A stretch of DNA of 19,422 bases from an uncultured Hungatella sp. Lineage in GTDB: Bacteria; Bacillota; Clostridia; Lachnospirales; Lachnospiraceae. The DNA is taken from the NCBI GenBank assembly GCA_910585645.1, contig CAJUFP010000078.1, forward strand, positions 4,669 to 24,090, given 5' to 3'. Position numbers and translations under genes: made by a program. Positions 1 to 8,852 of this stretch are shown piece after piece. The notes under the pieces were generated by a model. That model saw nothing but the letters and a program-made list of their open reading frames with translations. It did no database searches and was not told where the DNA came from. Each line of letters starts with the position of its first letter. Within the stretch, counting starts at the first letter, position 1.

Positions 1-126
1 CCCCAGGCTCACGGTCCCAGGTTCTGGCGCCCGGCCGCTCCTCCCCAGGCTCACGGTCCCAGGTTCTGGCGCCCGGCCGCTCCTCCCCAGGCTCACGATC
101 CCGGGTTCTGACAACCGGGCGCTCCT
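1..126 (-). repeat. 42-bp tandem repeat inside the kinase gene (14-aa units)
   Basis: Three consecutive 42-base units occupy 1-42, 43-84 and 85-126. The first two are identical in sequence and the third differs at a few positions. In the kinase frame each unit encodes the 14 residues EERPGARTWDREPG (third copy EERPVVRTRDREPG). The array touches the window edge, so its total copy number is unknown. Because the unit is a multiple of three, copy number can change without breaking the reading frame. Confidence 0.95.
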
Positions 127-1228
127 CTGCCGCCTCCCGGTCTCTCCGGTACTCCCGGTCCCGGTACCCTCCGGCCTGGCGCAGGTCCTGGCCGTTCCAG
201 TCCCGGTCATCCTCCCAGTCCTGGCCGCTTTCATCCATGACAGGCTCCTCCCAGTTTCCCGCGCCTGCCCTGGGTTCCCCCGGCCGGTCCTCCTCCCAGT
301 CCCTTAAACTTTCCGCCCCGCGCTTGATCTCCTCCAGCTCCTCCTTGCGCAGGATCACGGTCCCGGCTTCCATATCCACCTCCGGGGCCAGCTGGACAAA
401 ATCCTCGTCCGGGTACACCAAAACCCGCCGAAGGTCCGCGATCACCTCCGAGATCTGGCTGTAGCGGTACTCCGGCTTTTTCTCCGTACACTTTAAGATG
501 ACGCCCTCCAGGCTCACCGGTATCTCCGGGTTAAAGTAAGTCGGCCTGGAGATGGGCTCCTGGAGCTGGGCCAGGGCAACCGCCACGGTACTCTCCCCCT
601 CAAAGGGAAGCCGTCCCGTGACCATCTCAAAGATGGTGATGCCCAGGGAGTAGATATCGCTGCGGGTGTCGCTGTACCCGCCTCTGGCCTGCTCCGGCGC
701 CATGTAGTGTACAGACCCCATGGCCTCTGAGGTCATGGTCTGGGTGGACGCTGCCCTGGCAATACCGAAATCCGCCACCTTCACCTTTCCGTCCTTGGAA
801 ATAAGCATGTTCTGGGGCTTGATATCTCTATGTACAATATTCTGTTCGTGGGCGGCTCCGATGCCCTGGGCCACCTGAATGGCGATCCCCACAGCCTCCT
901 TCACGTCCAGAAATCCTTTTTTTCCGATGTAGCTTTTTAAGGTGATCCCTTCGATCAGCTCCATGACAATATAGTGGATGCTTCCCTCATCCACAACGTC
1001 GTACACATTGACAATGTTTGGGTGGGACAGCCTGGCCGCTGCCTGGGCCTCCATCTGAAACTTGCCCACAAACCCGTCCTCATTGCTGAACTCCTCTTTT
1101 AACACCTTGATCGCCACCAGGCGGTTGAGCTTATGGCACTTTGCCCTGTACACATCCGACATTCCGCCTGAACCGATCAGCCCTAATATTTCATACCGAC
1201 CCTGTAAATAAATCCCTGTTCTCAGCAT
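1..1228 (-). CDS. prkC: PrkC/PknB-like Ser/Thr protein kinase, N-terminal part (cut by window edge)
   Basis: Membrane-type eukaryotic-like Ser/Thr kinase; in Firmicutes these sense cell-wall fragments and phosphorylate division, wall and translation proteins. About 409 residues are visible. The kinase domain occupies about residues 12-270: glycine loop GSGGMSDVY (19-27), VAIK lysine K41, catalytic loop HRDIKPQN with D135, DFG at 153-155, and MAPEQ at 176-180. It is followed by an Arg/Asp/Glu/Gly-rich, probably disordered segment that turns into 14-residue tandem repeats at the edge. The usual transmembrane helix and PASTA domains would lie beyond the window and are not seen. The ATG at 1228 is preceded by GAGGTGGG and overlaps the end of the PP2C gene by 7 bases, implying translational coupling with the opposing phosphatase. 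Family assignment is firm; PASTA domains are inferred from context. Confidence 0.93.
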   Translation of the reverse strand, partial: MLRTGIYLQGRYEILGLIGSGGMSDVYRAKCHKLNRLVAIKVLKEEFSNEDGFVGKFQMEAQAAARLSHPNIVNVYDVVDEGSIHYIVMELIEGITLKSYIGKKGFLDVKEAVGIAIQVAQGIGAAHEQNIVHRDIKPQNMLISKDGKVKVADFGIARAASTQTMTSEAMGSVHYMAPEQARGGYSDTRSDIYSLGITIFEMVTGRLPFEGESTVAVALAQLQEPISRPTYFNPEIPVSLEGVILKCTEKKPEYRYSQISEVIADLRRVLVYPDEDFVQLAPEVDMEAGTVILRKEELEEIKRGAESLRDWEEDRPGEPRAGAGNWEEPVMDESGQDWEDDRDWNGQDLRQAGGYRDREYRRDREAAEERPVVRTRDREPGEERPGARTWDREPGEERPGARTWDREPG

Positions 1229-1974
1229 GAACCCACCTCGCCTATCTGCGGGTCTATGACGATCACCGCAATATTGTCGTAACCTCCCCGGTCATTGGCC
1301 TGACTGATCAGCCGCTCTGTCTTCTGTTTCAGAGAACCTCTCTGTCCCAGAACGGCCGCCGTCTCCTCATCTTCAAGCATATTGCAAAGCCCGTCAGAAC
1401 ACATAAGGATCAGATCTTTAGGAAGAAGCTCCTCCTCAAAAAAATCCGCCTCCACATGTCCTGCCACCCCAATGGCTCTGGTGATAATGTTTTTCTTGCG
1501 CTGATAATCCCTGCTGTTTCTCTCCATCTGCCCCAGCGCCACCAGCTCCTCCACATAGGAGTGATCCCTGGTAATCTGGAACAGACGTTTATCCCTGAAC
1601 AGATAGAGCCTGCTGTCCCCTACATTGGCCGCATACAGGGTACTGCCCTCAACAGACGCGGCCACAAGGGTAGTTCCCATGCCGTGGAGGGCGCTGTTTT
1701 TCAGGGAGGCCTCATAGAGTCTGCCGTTGATCTGGCGGATCCCCTCCTGTATCACCTGGACCGCCGTGCCGTCCTCTCGCCGGCCCGCGTAGGCGGCCAG
1801 ACCTTCCACCAGAAAGCGGGACGCGTAATCCCCGGCCCTGTGGCCTCCCATTCCGTCGGCCACCAGAAACAGATTGTCCAGGCCCCCCACAGGATCTGAT
1901 GAACAGTAAATATAGTCCTGATTGCGGTCCCTGACCATCCCCACATCAGTCATCCCATAGGCTCTCATTTTCAT
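1222..1974 (-). CDS. PP2C-family Ser/Thr phosphatase (Stp/PrpC type)
   Basis: Metal-dependent protein phosphatase that removes phosphates placed by the adjacent PrkC-like kinase. From the ATG at 1974 it is 250 residues, the normal size for this family. Visible motifs are the N-terminal TDVG..R..NQD (9-20), DGMGGH (40-45), a GDSRLYL segment in the middle, SDGL, and the C-terminal GGYDNIAVIVI; the acidic residues in these bind the two metals. The frame is open further upstream to 2133, but that part lies inside rlmN and lacks family similarity. GGGAGG sits 4 bases before the ATG at 1974 and 10 before a second ATG at 1968, so either could be used. The gene overlaps the end of rlmN by about 29 bases and the kinase start by 7. 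Confidence 0.93.
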   Translation of the reverse strand: MKMRAYGMTDVGMVRDRNQDYIYCSSDPVGGLDNLFLVADGMGGHRAGDYASRFLVEGLAAYAGRREDGTAVQVIQEGIRQINGRLYEASLKNSALHGMGTTLVAASVEGSTLYAANVGDSRLYLFRDKRLFQITRDHSYVEELVALGQMERNSRDYQRKKNIITRAIGVAGHVEADFFEEELLPKDLILMCSDGLCNMLEDEETAAVLGQRGSLKQKTERLISQANDRGGYDNIAVIVIDPQIGEVGSC

Positions 1975-3037
1975 CAATCCTCCCTTTTGTCGCGGCTTCC
2001 ATAAACCTTCTCCGCAGCTGCCCGCAGGCCCCGCTGATGTCCCGCCCCATCTCTCTCCTGACCGTAACGTTGATCCCGCCTTTTTCCAGACAATGCTTAA
2101 ACTCCTCCACAGCCTTGCTGCCGGACTGGACATAGTCCCGCTCCTTAATCGGATTAACCGGAATCAGGTTCACATGGCCCTGCTGGTCCTTCAAAAGCTT
2201 TGCCAGGGCTCTGGCATGGCTAAGATCGTCATTGACTCCCTTTACCAGGCTGTACTCAAAGGTCAGACGCCTGCCGGTCTTCAGAAAATAACCGCGGCAG
2301 GCCGCAAGAACCTCCGAAAGGCCGTACCGGTTGGCCACAGGCATCAGCTCTCTCCTTATCTGGTCATTTGGGGCGTGAAGGGACAGGGCCAGGGTGACGC
2401 TAAGCCCCTCCCCGGTAAGCCGTTCAATGCCCGGCACAATGCCGCAGGTGGACACCGTGATATTTCTCTGGCTGATGTTTTGGCCCTTCTCGTGACAGAT
2501 CAGCCTGATAAACGTTACAAGATTGTCGTAGTTGTCCAGAGGTTCACCGGAGCCCATGACAACCACATGGCTCACCCGCTCCCCGGTGTCCTTCTGGATT
2601 TGGTAGATCTGGTCCGCCATCTCCGAAGGCCGCAAACCTCGCACCAGTCCGTCCAGGGTGGACGCGCAGAAACGACACCCCATACGGCATCCCACCTGGG
2701 AGGAAACGCACACGGAATTGCCGTGTTTATATTTCATCCACACGCTCTCGATCACATGGCCGTCAGCCAGACCGAACAGGTATTTCCTGGTGCCGTCTAT
2801 CTTCGAGATCCTCACATCCTCTGTGGTCAGAGCCACCAGATCATACTCCCCCGAAAGCTGCTGCCGCAGATCCCTTGACAGGTTGGTCATGTCCTCAAAA
2901 GAATCCGCCGTCTTTTCATGGATCCACTGAAAGACCTGCCTGGCCCGAAAGGCCTTAAGCCCCTTCCCGGTCAGCTCTTCCTCCAGTTCTTCCAAAGACA
3001 GGGATTTTATATCTCTCTTCTCTTCCATCATCGTCAC
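1946..3037 (-). CDS. rlmN: Dual-specificity 23S rRNA/tRNA adenine-C2 methyltransferase RlmN
   Basis: Radical-SAM enzyme that methylates C2 of A2503 in 23S rRNA and A37 in some tRNAs, affecting decoding accuracy and peptidyl-transferase-site drugs. 363 residues, the usual length. The [4Fe-4S] cysteines are C117, C121 and C124 in GCRMGCRFCAST, with MGSGEPL downstream. The conserved methyl-carrying cysteine is C338 in the C-terminal ISGACGQLR segment. The first codon is GTG at 3037 and overlaps the rsmB stop as GTGA. ATG codons at 3031 and 3028 are alternatives, with GGAGAG upstream. Sequence alone cannot separate RlmN from Cfr with certainty, but the position among translation genes and the chromosomal setting favour RlmN. 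Confidence 0.95.
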   Translation of the reverse strand: MTMMEEKRDIKSLSLEELEEELTGKGLKAFRARQVFQWIHEKTADSFEDMTNLSRDLRQQLSGEYDLVALTTEDVRISKIDGTRKYLFGLADGHVIESVWMKYKHGNSVCVSSQVGCRMGCRFCASTLDGLVRGLRPSEMADQIYQIQKDTGERVSHVVVMGSGEPLDNYDNLVTFIRLICHEKGQNISQRNITVSTCGIVPGIERLTGEGLSVTLALSLHAPNDQIRRELMPVANRYGLSEVLAACRGYFLKTGRRLTFEYSLVKGVNDDLSHARALAKLLKDQQGHVNLIPVNPIKERDYVQSGSKAVEEFKHCLEKGGINVTVRREMGRDISGACGQLRRRFMEAATKGRIDENESLWDD

Positions 3038-4353
3038 TCTCTCCGCCTGAACACTGCCAGGAAAAACCCGTCGCAGGGGTGGATCCCCGGCAAAAGCTGG
3101 ACGTATCCCTGCTTTAAGGTCTCCTCCCTGATCCGCTCTCCCAGCCTTCCCTCAATGTGTACAGGCTCAAAGGGAAACTGTTCCAAAAACCAGGCCCTGT
3201 TCTCCTCATTTTCTCTTCTGCTTATGGTGCAGGTGCTGTACACCAGGATCCCTCCCGGCTTCACATACCGCCACACCACGGACAAAATGTCCCTCTGAAG
3301 CCCTGCCAGAGCCTCCATGGACTCCCGCGTCGCCCGCAGCTTAATATCCGGCTTGCGCCCCAGGACCCCAAGGCCGGAGCAGGGCAGGTCTGCCAGCACC
3401 AGATCCGCCGTCTCCACAGACTGCTCATCCTCGCAGAGGGCGTCCAGAACCCTGACCTTTACATTGGCATACCCCAGCCGCCTGACATTCTCCCGGATCA
3501 GATCCGCCTTGCGCTGGCTGATATCCCGCACCTCCACCATGCCTGTGCCCTGAAGAAGGTCTGCCAGGTAAAGGCTCTTTCCCCCCGGAGCCCCGCAGAC
3601 GTCAATGCAGCGCCATCCCTTTTCGGGCTCTGCCGCCCTGACCGCCATGGCGGAGCTTAGATCCTGGATTTGGATCCATCCCTTTTGAAAAGCCTCCAGC
3701 TTCTCCAGATAATCCACATGGTCCAAAAACACGATGTCATCCCCGTACCCGCTGTCTTCCACCACAACGCCCTGCCCTCTTAAACTGTCCCGGATCTGTC
3801 CTGGATCCGCCTTGTTTCCCCGGCAGCGGACGCAGAGACGGCGTTTCTCCAAAAACGCCTGAAGCATCCCCCTGACAGTCTCCTGGGGATACTCCTCCAT
3901 CCACATATCGTAAATCCACCGGGGGATGGAATAGCGGACACTTTCATCGGGAAATGTCAGGTGCTCCTTTTCCCTGGAAATGGCGCGAAGCACCCCGTTG
4001 ACAAACCCTTTCAGCCCAAAAAAGCGCCGCTTTGCGGCCAGTTTCACCGCCTCATTGCACACCGCGCTGTCAGGGATCCTGTCCATGTATAAGATCTGGT
4101 ACACGGACATCCGAAGCAGCGCGCGGATCACAGGCTTCATCCCGGAAAGCTTCACGCTGGAATACCGCCCGATCACGTGGTCGATCTGGATCAGATACTC
4201 CAGAGTCCCCTCGGTGACCCTGGTGATAAATGCCCGGTCCTGTTTTTCCAGGTACTGATACTTGGACAGGGCCTGGGCCAAAACCACGTGGCTTAACCCG
4301 CCCCGCTCCACGATCTCCAGAAGAATGTCCAGAGTCAGCTCTCTGGCGTTCAT
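3034..4353 (-). CDS. rsmB: 16S rRNA (cytosine-967-C5) methyltransferase RsmB
   Basis: SAM-dependent m5C methyltransferase (NOL1/NOP2/Sun family) acting on 16S rRNA C967. From the ATG at 4353 it has 439 residues. It begins with an NusB-like helical RNA-binding region (about 1-130), followed by the Rossmann methyltransferase with SAM loop CGAPGGKS (253-260). The two catalytic cysteines are C325 in DLPCSGLG and C375 in STCT. The reading frame extends upstream through ATG 4380, which overlaps the previous gene's stop, to 4401; I prefer 4353 because MNARELTLDILLEI matches the family N-terminus and GGTGGAGAG precedes it. The stop overlaps the rlmN start by 4 bases. Confidence 0.94.
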   Translation of the reverse strand: MNARELTLDILLEIVERGGLSHVVLAQALSKYQYLEKQDRAFITRVTEGTLEYLIQIDHVIGRYSSVKLSGMKPVIRALLRMSVYQILYMDRIPDSAVCNEAVKLAAKRRFFGLKGFVNGVLRAISREKEHLTFPDESVRYSIPRWIYDMWMEEYPQETVRGMLQAFLEKRRLCVRCRGNKADPGQIRDSLRGQGVVVEDSGYGDDIVFLDHVDYLEKLEAFQKGWIQIQDLSSAMAVRAAEPEKGWRCIDVCGAPGGKSLYLADLLQGTGMVEVRDISQRKADLIRENVRRLGYANVKVRVLDALCEDEQSVETADLVLADLPCSGLGVLGRKPDIKLRATRESMEALAGLQRDILSVVWRYVKPGGILVYSTCTISRRENEENRAWFLEQFPFEPVHIEGRLGERIREETLKQGYVQLLPGIHPCDGFFLAVFRRRE

Positions 4354-4372
4354 CTTATTTTTCTCTCCACCC

Positions 4373-5095
4373 TTAGTCATCCCGCCGCCTGTTGCCTCCA
4401 AACAAGATCACCAGACGCAAAAGCTGCAAGATGGACGCCGCGGCAGCCGCCACATAGGTCAGGGCCGCAGCGCTAAGCACGCTCCTTGTCTGCCCTACCT
4501 CCTGGCCGCTTAAGATCCCCAGCTGGTCCAAAAGCCGCACCGCCCGCCTGGAGGCGTTAAGCTCCACCGGAAGGGTGATCAGCTGAAACAGCACCACAGC
4601 AGCGAACATCCAGATCCCGATGCGGGTCAGCATATTGGTGCCGCCCATGAGAAGCCCCACCAGGATCAGGGGCCAGGACAGCTTACTGCCAAAATTGGCC
4701 ACAGGCACAAAAGCCGCCCGCATCCTCAGTGGCACATACCCTACATTGTCCTGTATGGCGTGGCCGCACTCGTGAGCCGCCACCCCCAGGGACGCCACCG
4801 AGGCGGACCGGTACACGCTCTCCGACAGATTCACCGTCCTGGTTCTGGGGTCGTAGTGATCCGTCAGATTCCCCGCCACAGGCCTGACCGTCACGTCATA
4901 GATGCCCTGGGAGTTCAAAAGCCGCCTGGCCGCCTCCTCCCCGGTCATCCCTGTCATGCTGCGGACCTTCGAATATCTGGCAAACGTACTGTTTACCATA
5001 GACGACGCCGCCAAAGACAGCAAAGTCCCGATAACAAGCAATATCATGGTAGGATCAAAAAACCCCATCCCGTACCTGTAAAAACCGCCATACAT
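4373..5095 (-). CDS. Membrane zinc metallopeptidase, YugP / Zn_peptidase_2 family
   Basis: Predicted membrane-bound neutral zinc peptidase of the YugP type (Pfam Zn_peptidase_2); the physiological substrate is not known. 240 residues, close to family length. A hydrophobic helix at about 15-34 is followed by the soluble catalytic part with the zinc motif HECGH at 108-112; E179 in PVELNASRRA probably supplies the third ligand. Further hydrophobic stretches at about 140-178 and 204-234 should be membrane helices. The ATG at 5095 has AAAGGAG about 9 bases upstream, and the gene follows fmt by 16 bases. Insertion of this gene between fmt and rsmB is common in Lachnospiraceae, so the location is normal; the function remains open. 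Confidence 0.9.
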   Translation of the reverse strand: MYGGFYRYGMGFFDPTMILLVIGTLLSLAASSMVNSTFARYSKVRSMTGMTGEEAARRLLNSQGIYDVTVRPVAGNLTDHYDPRTRTVNLSESVYRSASVASLGVAAHECGHAIQDNVGYVPLRMRAAFVPVANFGSKLSWPLILVGLLMGGTNMLTRIGIWMFAAVVLFQLITLPVELNASRRAVRLLDQLGILSGQEVGQTRSVLSAAALTYVAAAAASILQLLRLVILFGGNRRRDD

Positions 5096-5111
5096 ACGCG
5101 TCAGCTCCTTT

Positions 5112-6062
5112 CTACACGTTCCTTTCCTTCTGACTCTGAAATACGGTGTGCAAATCCACCGGATATCCCCGCAAAAAGGCGTCTGCCGCCATCCTCTTCT
5201 TGCCCTCAGGCTGCAGCTCCAGAAGAGACAGACACCCTTTTCCGGTCTTTACCAGGATCGTCTCCTTATCTACATAGACTGCCTCGCCCAAGGCTCCCTC
5301 ATACTCCCGGTCCACTGCTTTTGCCTTCCAGATTTTCACGGTCTTTCCATTCCATTTTGTGTAGGTCCCGGGCCAGGAATTTAAGCCTCTCACCAGCCGC
5401 TCGATCACATGGGCGTCCAGGCTCCAGTCAATATCCCCCATATCCTTTTTCAGCATCCTGGCATAGCAGGTCCCCTCATCGGTCTGAGGCGTCCGCTCTA
5501 TGGTGCCGTCCTCAATCTTTTTCAGGGTTGACACGATGAGCCTGGCCCCTGCCGCCATCAGCTTGTCGTGGAGACTGTCCCCGGTCTCCTCATCCTCAAT
5601 GGGTACCATCTCCTTTTCCAGCATATCCCCTGTGTCAATGCCCTCATCCATCATCATGGTGGTAACCCCGGTCTCCTTCTCGCCGTCAATAACCGCCCAC
5701 TGGATCGGCGCCGCCCCCCGGTACTTGGGAAGCAGGGACGCGTGGACATTGACGCAGCCCAAAGGCGGGATATCCAGCACTTCCTTTGTCAGGATCTGGC
5801 CAAAGGCCACCACCACCATCACATCCGGCTTCAGCTCCCTAAGGACCTGGACAAACTCCGGGGTCCGCACCTTCAAAGGCTGATACACCGACAGGCCGTG
5901 CTCCAGGGCCTTCTCCTTTACCGGGGTCATGGCCACTGCCTTTCCTCTGCCCTTTGGCTTATCCGGCTGGGTCACCACGCCTGCGATCTCATGGCCTGCC
6001 TCTATGAGGGCGTCAAGCACCGGCACGGAAAAATCCGGCGTTCCCATAAATACGATCCTCAT
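5112..6062 (-). CDS. fmt: Methionyl-tRNA formyltransferase
   Basis: Transfers the formyl group of 10-formyl-THF to Met-tRNA(fMet), making the bacterial initiator. 316 residues, typical. It starts MRIVFMGTPDFSVP, characteristic of the family. The formyltransferase catalytic triad is visible as N105 and H107 in NVHASLLPKYRG and D143 in GIDTGDM. The C-terminal tRNA-binding domain follows from about residue 205. The ATG at 6062 comes immediately after the def stop with no spacer, so the two are translationally linked. Its formyl donor is made by the fhs product about 4 kb upstream in the same run of genes. Confidence 0.97.
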   Translation of the reverse strand: MRIVFMGTPDFSVPVLDALIEAGHEIAGVVTQPDKPKGRGKAVAMTPVKEKALEHGLSVYQPLKVRTPEFVQVLRELKPDVMVVVAFGQILTKEVLDIPPLGCVNVHASLLPKYRGAAPIQWAVIDGEKETGVTTMMMDEGIDTGDMLEKEMVPIEDEETGDSLHDKLMAAGARLIVSTLKKIEDGTIERTPQTDEGTCYARMLKKDMGDIDWSLDAHVIERLVRGLNSWPGTYTKWNGKTVKIWKAKAVDREYEGALGEAVYVDKETILVKTGKGCLSLLELQPEGKKRMAADAFLRGYPVDLHTVFQSQKERNV

Positions 6063-6569
6063 CTACTCCATGTCCTCCTCTGTCAGCTCCGACGCGTCCT
6101 TAAGCTCTCCCTCCACCATGTCCACATACAGCTTTCCCGACAGATGGTCGCACTCATGGCAGATGGCCCTGGCCAGCATGCCCTCCGCCTCCATAACATA
6201 TTCGTCCATGTTCTCGTCATGAAACCGGACCTTCACCCAGTCGGGCCTGGTAACCTTCCCCGTCTTTCCCGGCACGCTTAAACACCCCTCATAGGCCGTG
6301 GAACTTCCGCTGCTCTCCAGGATCTCCGGGTTTATGAACACATACTGGTTCCGCTCCTCGTCGGGCACATCCTCGTCGTCCACGTCAATCACTACGATCT
6401 GCTTTAAGATCCCCACCTGGGGCGCTGCCAGCCCCACGCCGCTGTTGGTGTACATCGTCTCAAACATATCCTCTATAAGCTGCGCAAGCCTGGGCGTCAT
6501 GTCCTTCACCGGTTTGCACTTCTTATACAAAATATCGTCTCCCAAGGTCCTTACATGTCTAATCGCCAT
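6063..6569 (-). CDS. def: Peptide deformylase
   Basis: Metalloenzyme that removes the N-formyl group from nascent proteins, the step after Fmt. 168 residues. All three family motifs are present: GVGLAAPQVG (44-53), EGCLSVPG with metal ligand C96 (94-101), and HECDH with metal ligands H138 and H142 and catalytic E139 (138-142). The start MAIRHVRTLGD is the standard N-terminus. A GAGAGAGGGCAGAG stretch lies before the ATG, a modest ribosome site. There are 51 non-coding bases between it and priA. Confidence 0.97.
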   Translation of the reverse strand: MAIRHVRTLGDDILYKKCKPVKDMTPRLAQLIEDMFETMYTNSGVGLAAPQVGILKQIVVIDVDDEDVPDEERNQYVFINPEILESSGSSTAYEGCLSVPGKTGKVTRPDWVKVRFHDENMDEYVMEAEGMLARAICHECDHLSGKLYVDMVEGELKDASELTEEDME

Positions 6570-6620
6570 TTCACTCTGCCCTCTCTCACCTTAATTTATC
6601 ATTGCCGCCAAAGGCCGCCT

Positions 6621-8852
6621 CTACGCGAAATCGTACTGGATCATCACCTGCTGATGCCACCAGGCATTCTGCCGCTGCTGTTCCATAAAGCTTTTCAATT
6701 GTATCAGTATATCATAGTTTTCCTGTTTCAAGTATAAAATTTTTCTATAGATATCATTAACTTTGTAAATCGTGGCCTGGGCCGGCCCGATCATCTCCAC
6801 TTCCCCGGACCCCGGACCTCTGGCCCCCGACGCCTGCCTGGCCCACTGGCTTAGATCCGCCATAGCCTGCCCTAACGTCTCCTGGGACCGGCAGGAAGCC
6901 ATGACCGCCAGAAGCTGAAATCCCGGAGGATAGTGGAGCAGATCCCGGTATACCATCTCCTGCCTGTAGAAAGCTTCGTAGTCCTGGCTGGCAGCGCAGG
7001 CAATGCTGTAGTGCTCCGGATTGTAGGTCTGTATCACCACGTCTCCGGAAAGCTCCCCCCGCCCCGCCCGCCCCGCTGCCTGGGTCAGAAGCTGGAACGT
7101 CCGCTCCCCGCACCGAAAATCCGAGGTGTACAGAGACAGATCCGCGGCCAGAACCCCCACCAGGGTCACCTTTGGAAAATCGTGGCCCTTTACGATCATC
7201 TGGGTTCCGATCAGGATGTCGGCCTTTCCCTCCCCAAAGGCGGACAAGATCTCCTCATGTCCCCCTTTTTTCGACGTGGTGTCCATGTCCATGCGCAGCA
7301 CCCTGGCCTTTGGAAACATTTTCTTTGTCATCTCCTCCACCTTCTGGGTTCCGGTGCCGAATCCGGCGATGTAGGGGGAGCTGCACACCGGACACCGATC
7401 CGGGTTTTTCGTCTCATAACCGCAGTAGTGGCACACCAGCTTCTGCCCGAAATGGAGGGTCAGAGTCACATCGCAGTGAGGGCATTTTACCGCCTCCCCG
7501 CAGGAGCGGCAGGACACAAAGCTGGCATAGCCCCGCCGGTTCATAAACAGCATGGTCTGCTGCCCTGCCTTAAGCCTCTCTTCCATGGCGGAAAGAAGGG
7601 CGCGGCTGAACATGGATTTGTTGCCCTCCCGCAGCTCCTGCCGAAGGTCGATGACGTGGACCCGGGCCATGCGGCTGTCCTTCTTTGCCCTCTGGGTCAG
7701 GCGGTACAGCCGCCATTTCCCCTCTAAGGCCCTGGTGTAGGCCTCCAGAGACGGCGTGGCCGACCCCAGCACCACCGACGCCCGGCACATCTCCCCCAGA
7801 TACACGGCCACCTCCCTGGCGTGATATCTGGGGGACAGCTCGCTTTTGTAGGCAGTCTCGTGTTCCTCGTCCATGATAATAAGCCCAAGGTCGGGAAATG
7901 GCGTAAACAGCGCGGACCTGGGGCCGATCATGATCCTCACCTCCCCGCTTTTTGCCCTTTCGAACTGGTCGTAGCGCTCCCCCGGGGACATGCGGGAATT
8001 GATAAGGGACACCTGACTGCCAAACCGCCTGTAAAACCGCAGCACGGTCTGGTACGTCAGGGCAATCTCCGGGATCAGCACAATAACCTGCCTGCCTGCC
8101 TTTAACACATGGGCGATCATCTCCATGTAAACCTCCGTCTTGCCGCTGCCCGTCACCCCGCACACAAGGGCTGTCTCCCGGATCCCCTGGTCATAGCGGC
8201 GGGCAAAGTCCTCCGCCGCTGCCCTCTGCTCATCGTTAAGCTCCACCGTCTTGTTTTTCAGGTCCCCCCGGATCCGGGGCGTTCTGGCCACAATCTCTGA
8301 CTCCAGGGCGATCACGCCCTTTTCCGCCAGAGGCTTTATGGAGGCCATGGCCACGTTCATCTGGTTCACCGCCACCTGGCAGGGGATCTCGTCCGACTCT
8401 GCCAGAGCCCTCAAAAGCCGCTCCCTGGCCCCATAGTGCTTTCTGGCCGCCTCGTCGGCAGCTTCAAGGACCTGCTCCCTTGTCCAGAGACGACGGATGA
8501 ATCTGGCCTGCTTTTGCTTTACCTTCTGTTTTACCGGCAGCACGGTCTTTAGGGCCTGGTTCATGGTGGAGCCGTACCGCTCCTTTAGCCACCACGCAAG
8601 CCGGATCAGCCGGGTCTGCGCCGTCACCCCGTGAACAGCCACCCCGGCTATATCCTTTATCTTCTGAATATCAAATTCGGCCTGCTCTGTCAGGTCAACC
8701 ACATACCCTCTGCGCAGGTGGTTTCCCGCGCCAAAAGGGATCTGCACCTGACTTCCCACCTGAATCTCCCCCTCCAGACAAGGCGGAATCCGGTACTGAA
8801 AGGGCCTGTCAACCATCTCGTGGGAGATATCAATGATGATGTTGGCGTACAT
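6621..8852 (-). CDS. priA: Primosomal helicase PriA
   Basis: Superfamily 2 3'-to-5' DNA helicase that restarts collapsed replication forks. 743 residues. Order of parts: 3' DNA-binding domain (about 1-110, beginning MYANIIIDISHE), winged-helix linker, helicase core with Walker A GVTGSGKT (232-239) and DEEH box (328-331), then two zinc sites made of eight cysteines C448, C451, C457, C460, C474, C477, C487 and C490, then the second helicase lobe and C-terminal domain. The ATG at 8852 lies inside the 3' end of murE (23-base overlap) with GGGAG about 6 bases before it. Confidence 0.97.
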   Translation of the reverse strand: MYANIIIDISHEMVDRPFQYRIPPCLEGEIQVGSQVQIPFGAGNHLRRGYVVDLTEQAEFDIQKIKDIAGVAVHGVTAQTRLIRLAWWLKERYGSTMNQALKTVLPVKQKVKQKQARFIRRLWTREQVLEAADEAARKHYGARERLLRALAESDEIPCQVAVNQMNVAMASIKPLAEKGVIALESEIVARTPRIRGDLKNKTVELNDEQRAAAEDFARRYDQGIRETALVCGVTGSGKTEVYMEMIAHVLKAGRQVIVLIPEIALTYQTVLRFYRRFGSQVSLINSRMSPGERYDQFERAKSGEVRIMIGPRSALFTPFPDLGLIIMDEEHETAYKSELSPRYHAREVAVYLGEMCRASVVLGSATPSLEAYTRALEGKWRLYRLTQRAKKDSRMARVHVIDLRQELREGNKSMFSRALLSAMEERLKAGQQTMLFMNRRGYASFVSCRSCGEAVKCPHCDVTLTLHFGQKLVCHYCGYETKNPDRCPVCSSPYIAGFGTGTQKVEEMTKKMFPKARVLRMDMDTTSKKGGHEEILSAFGEGKADILIGTQMIVKGHDFPKVTLVGVLAADLSLYTSDFRCGERTFQLLTQAAGRAGRGELSGDVVIQTYNPEHYSIACAASQDYEAFYRQEMVYRDLLHYPPGFQLLAVMASCRSQETLGQAMADLSQWARQASGARGPGSGEVEMIGPAQATIYKVNDIYRKILYLKQENYDILIQLKSFMEQQRQNAWWHQQVMIQYDFA

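Noticed and set aside
2093..2878. Long plus-strand open frame of 261 codons opposite rlmN
   Set aside because: It lies wholly antisense to a clear rlmN, shows no recognisable motif, and has the composition expected of the complement of GC-rich coding DNA.
4760..5539. Plus-strand open frame of 259 codons across the zinc peptidase/fmt junction
   Set aside because: It is antisense to two well-supported genes and is Pro/Arg/Ser-rich without domain features, so it is a shadow frame.
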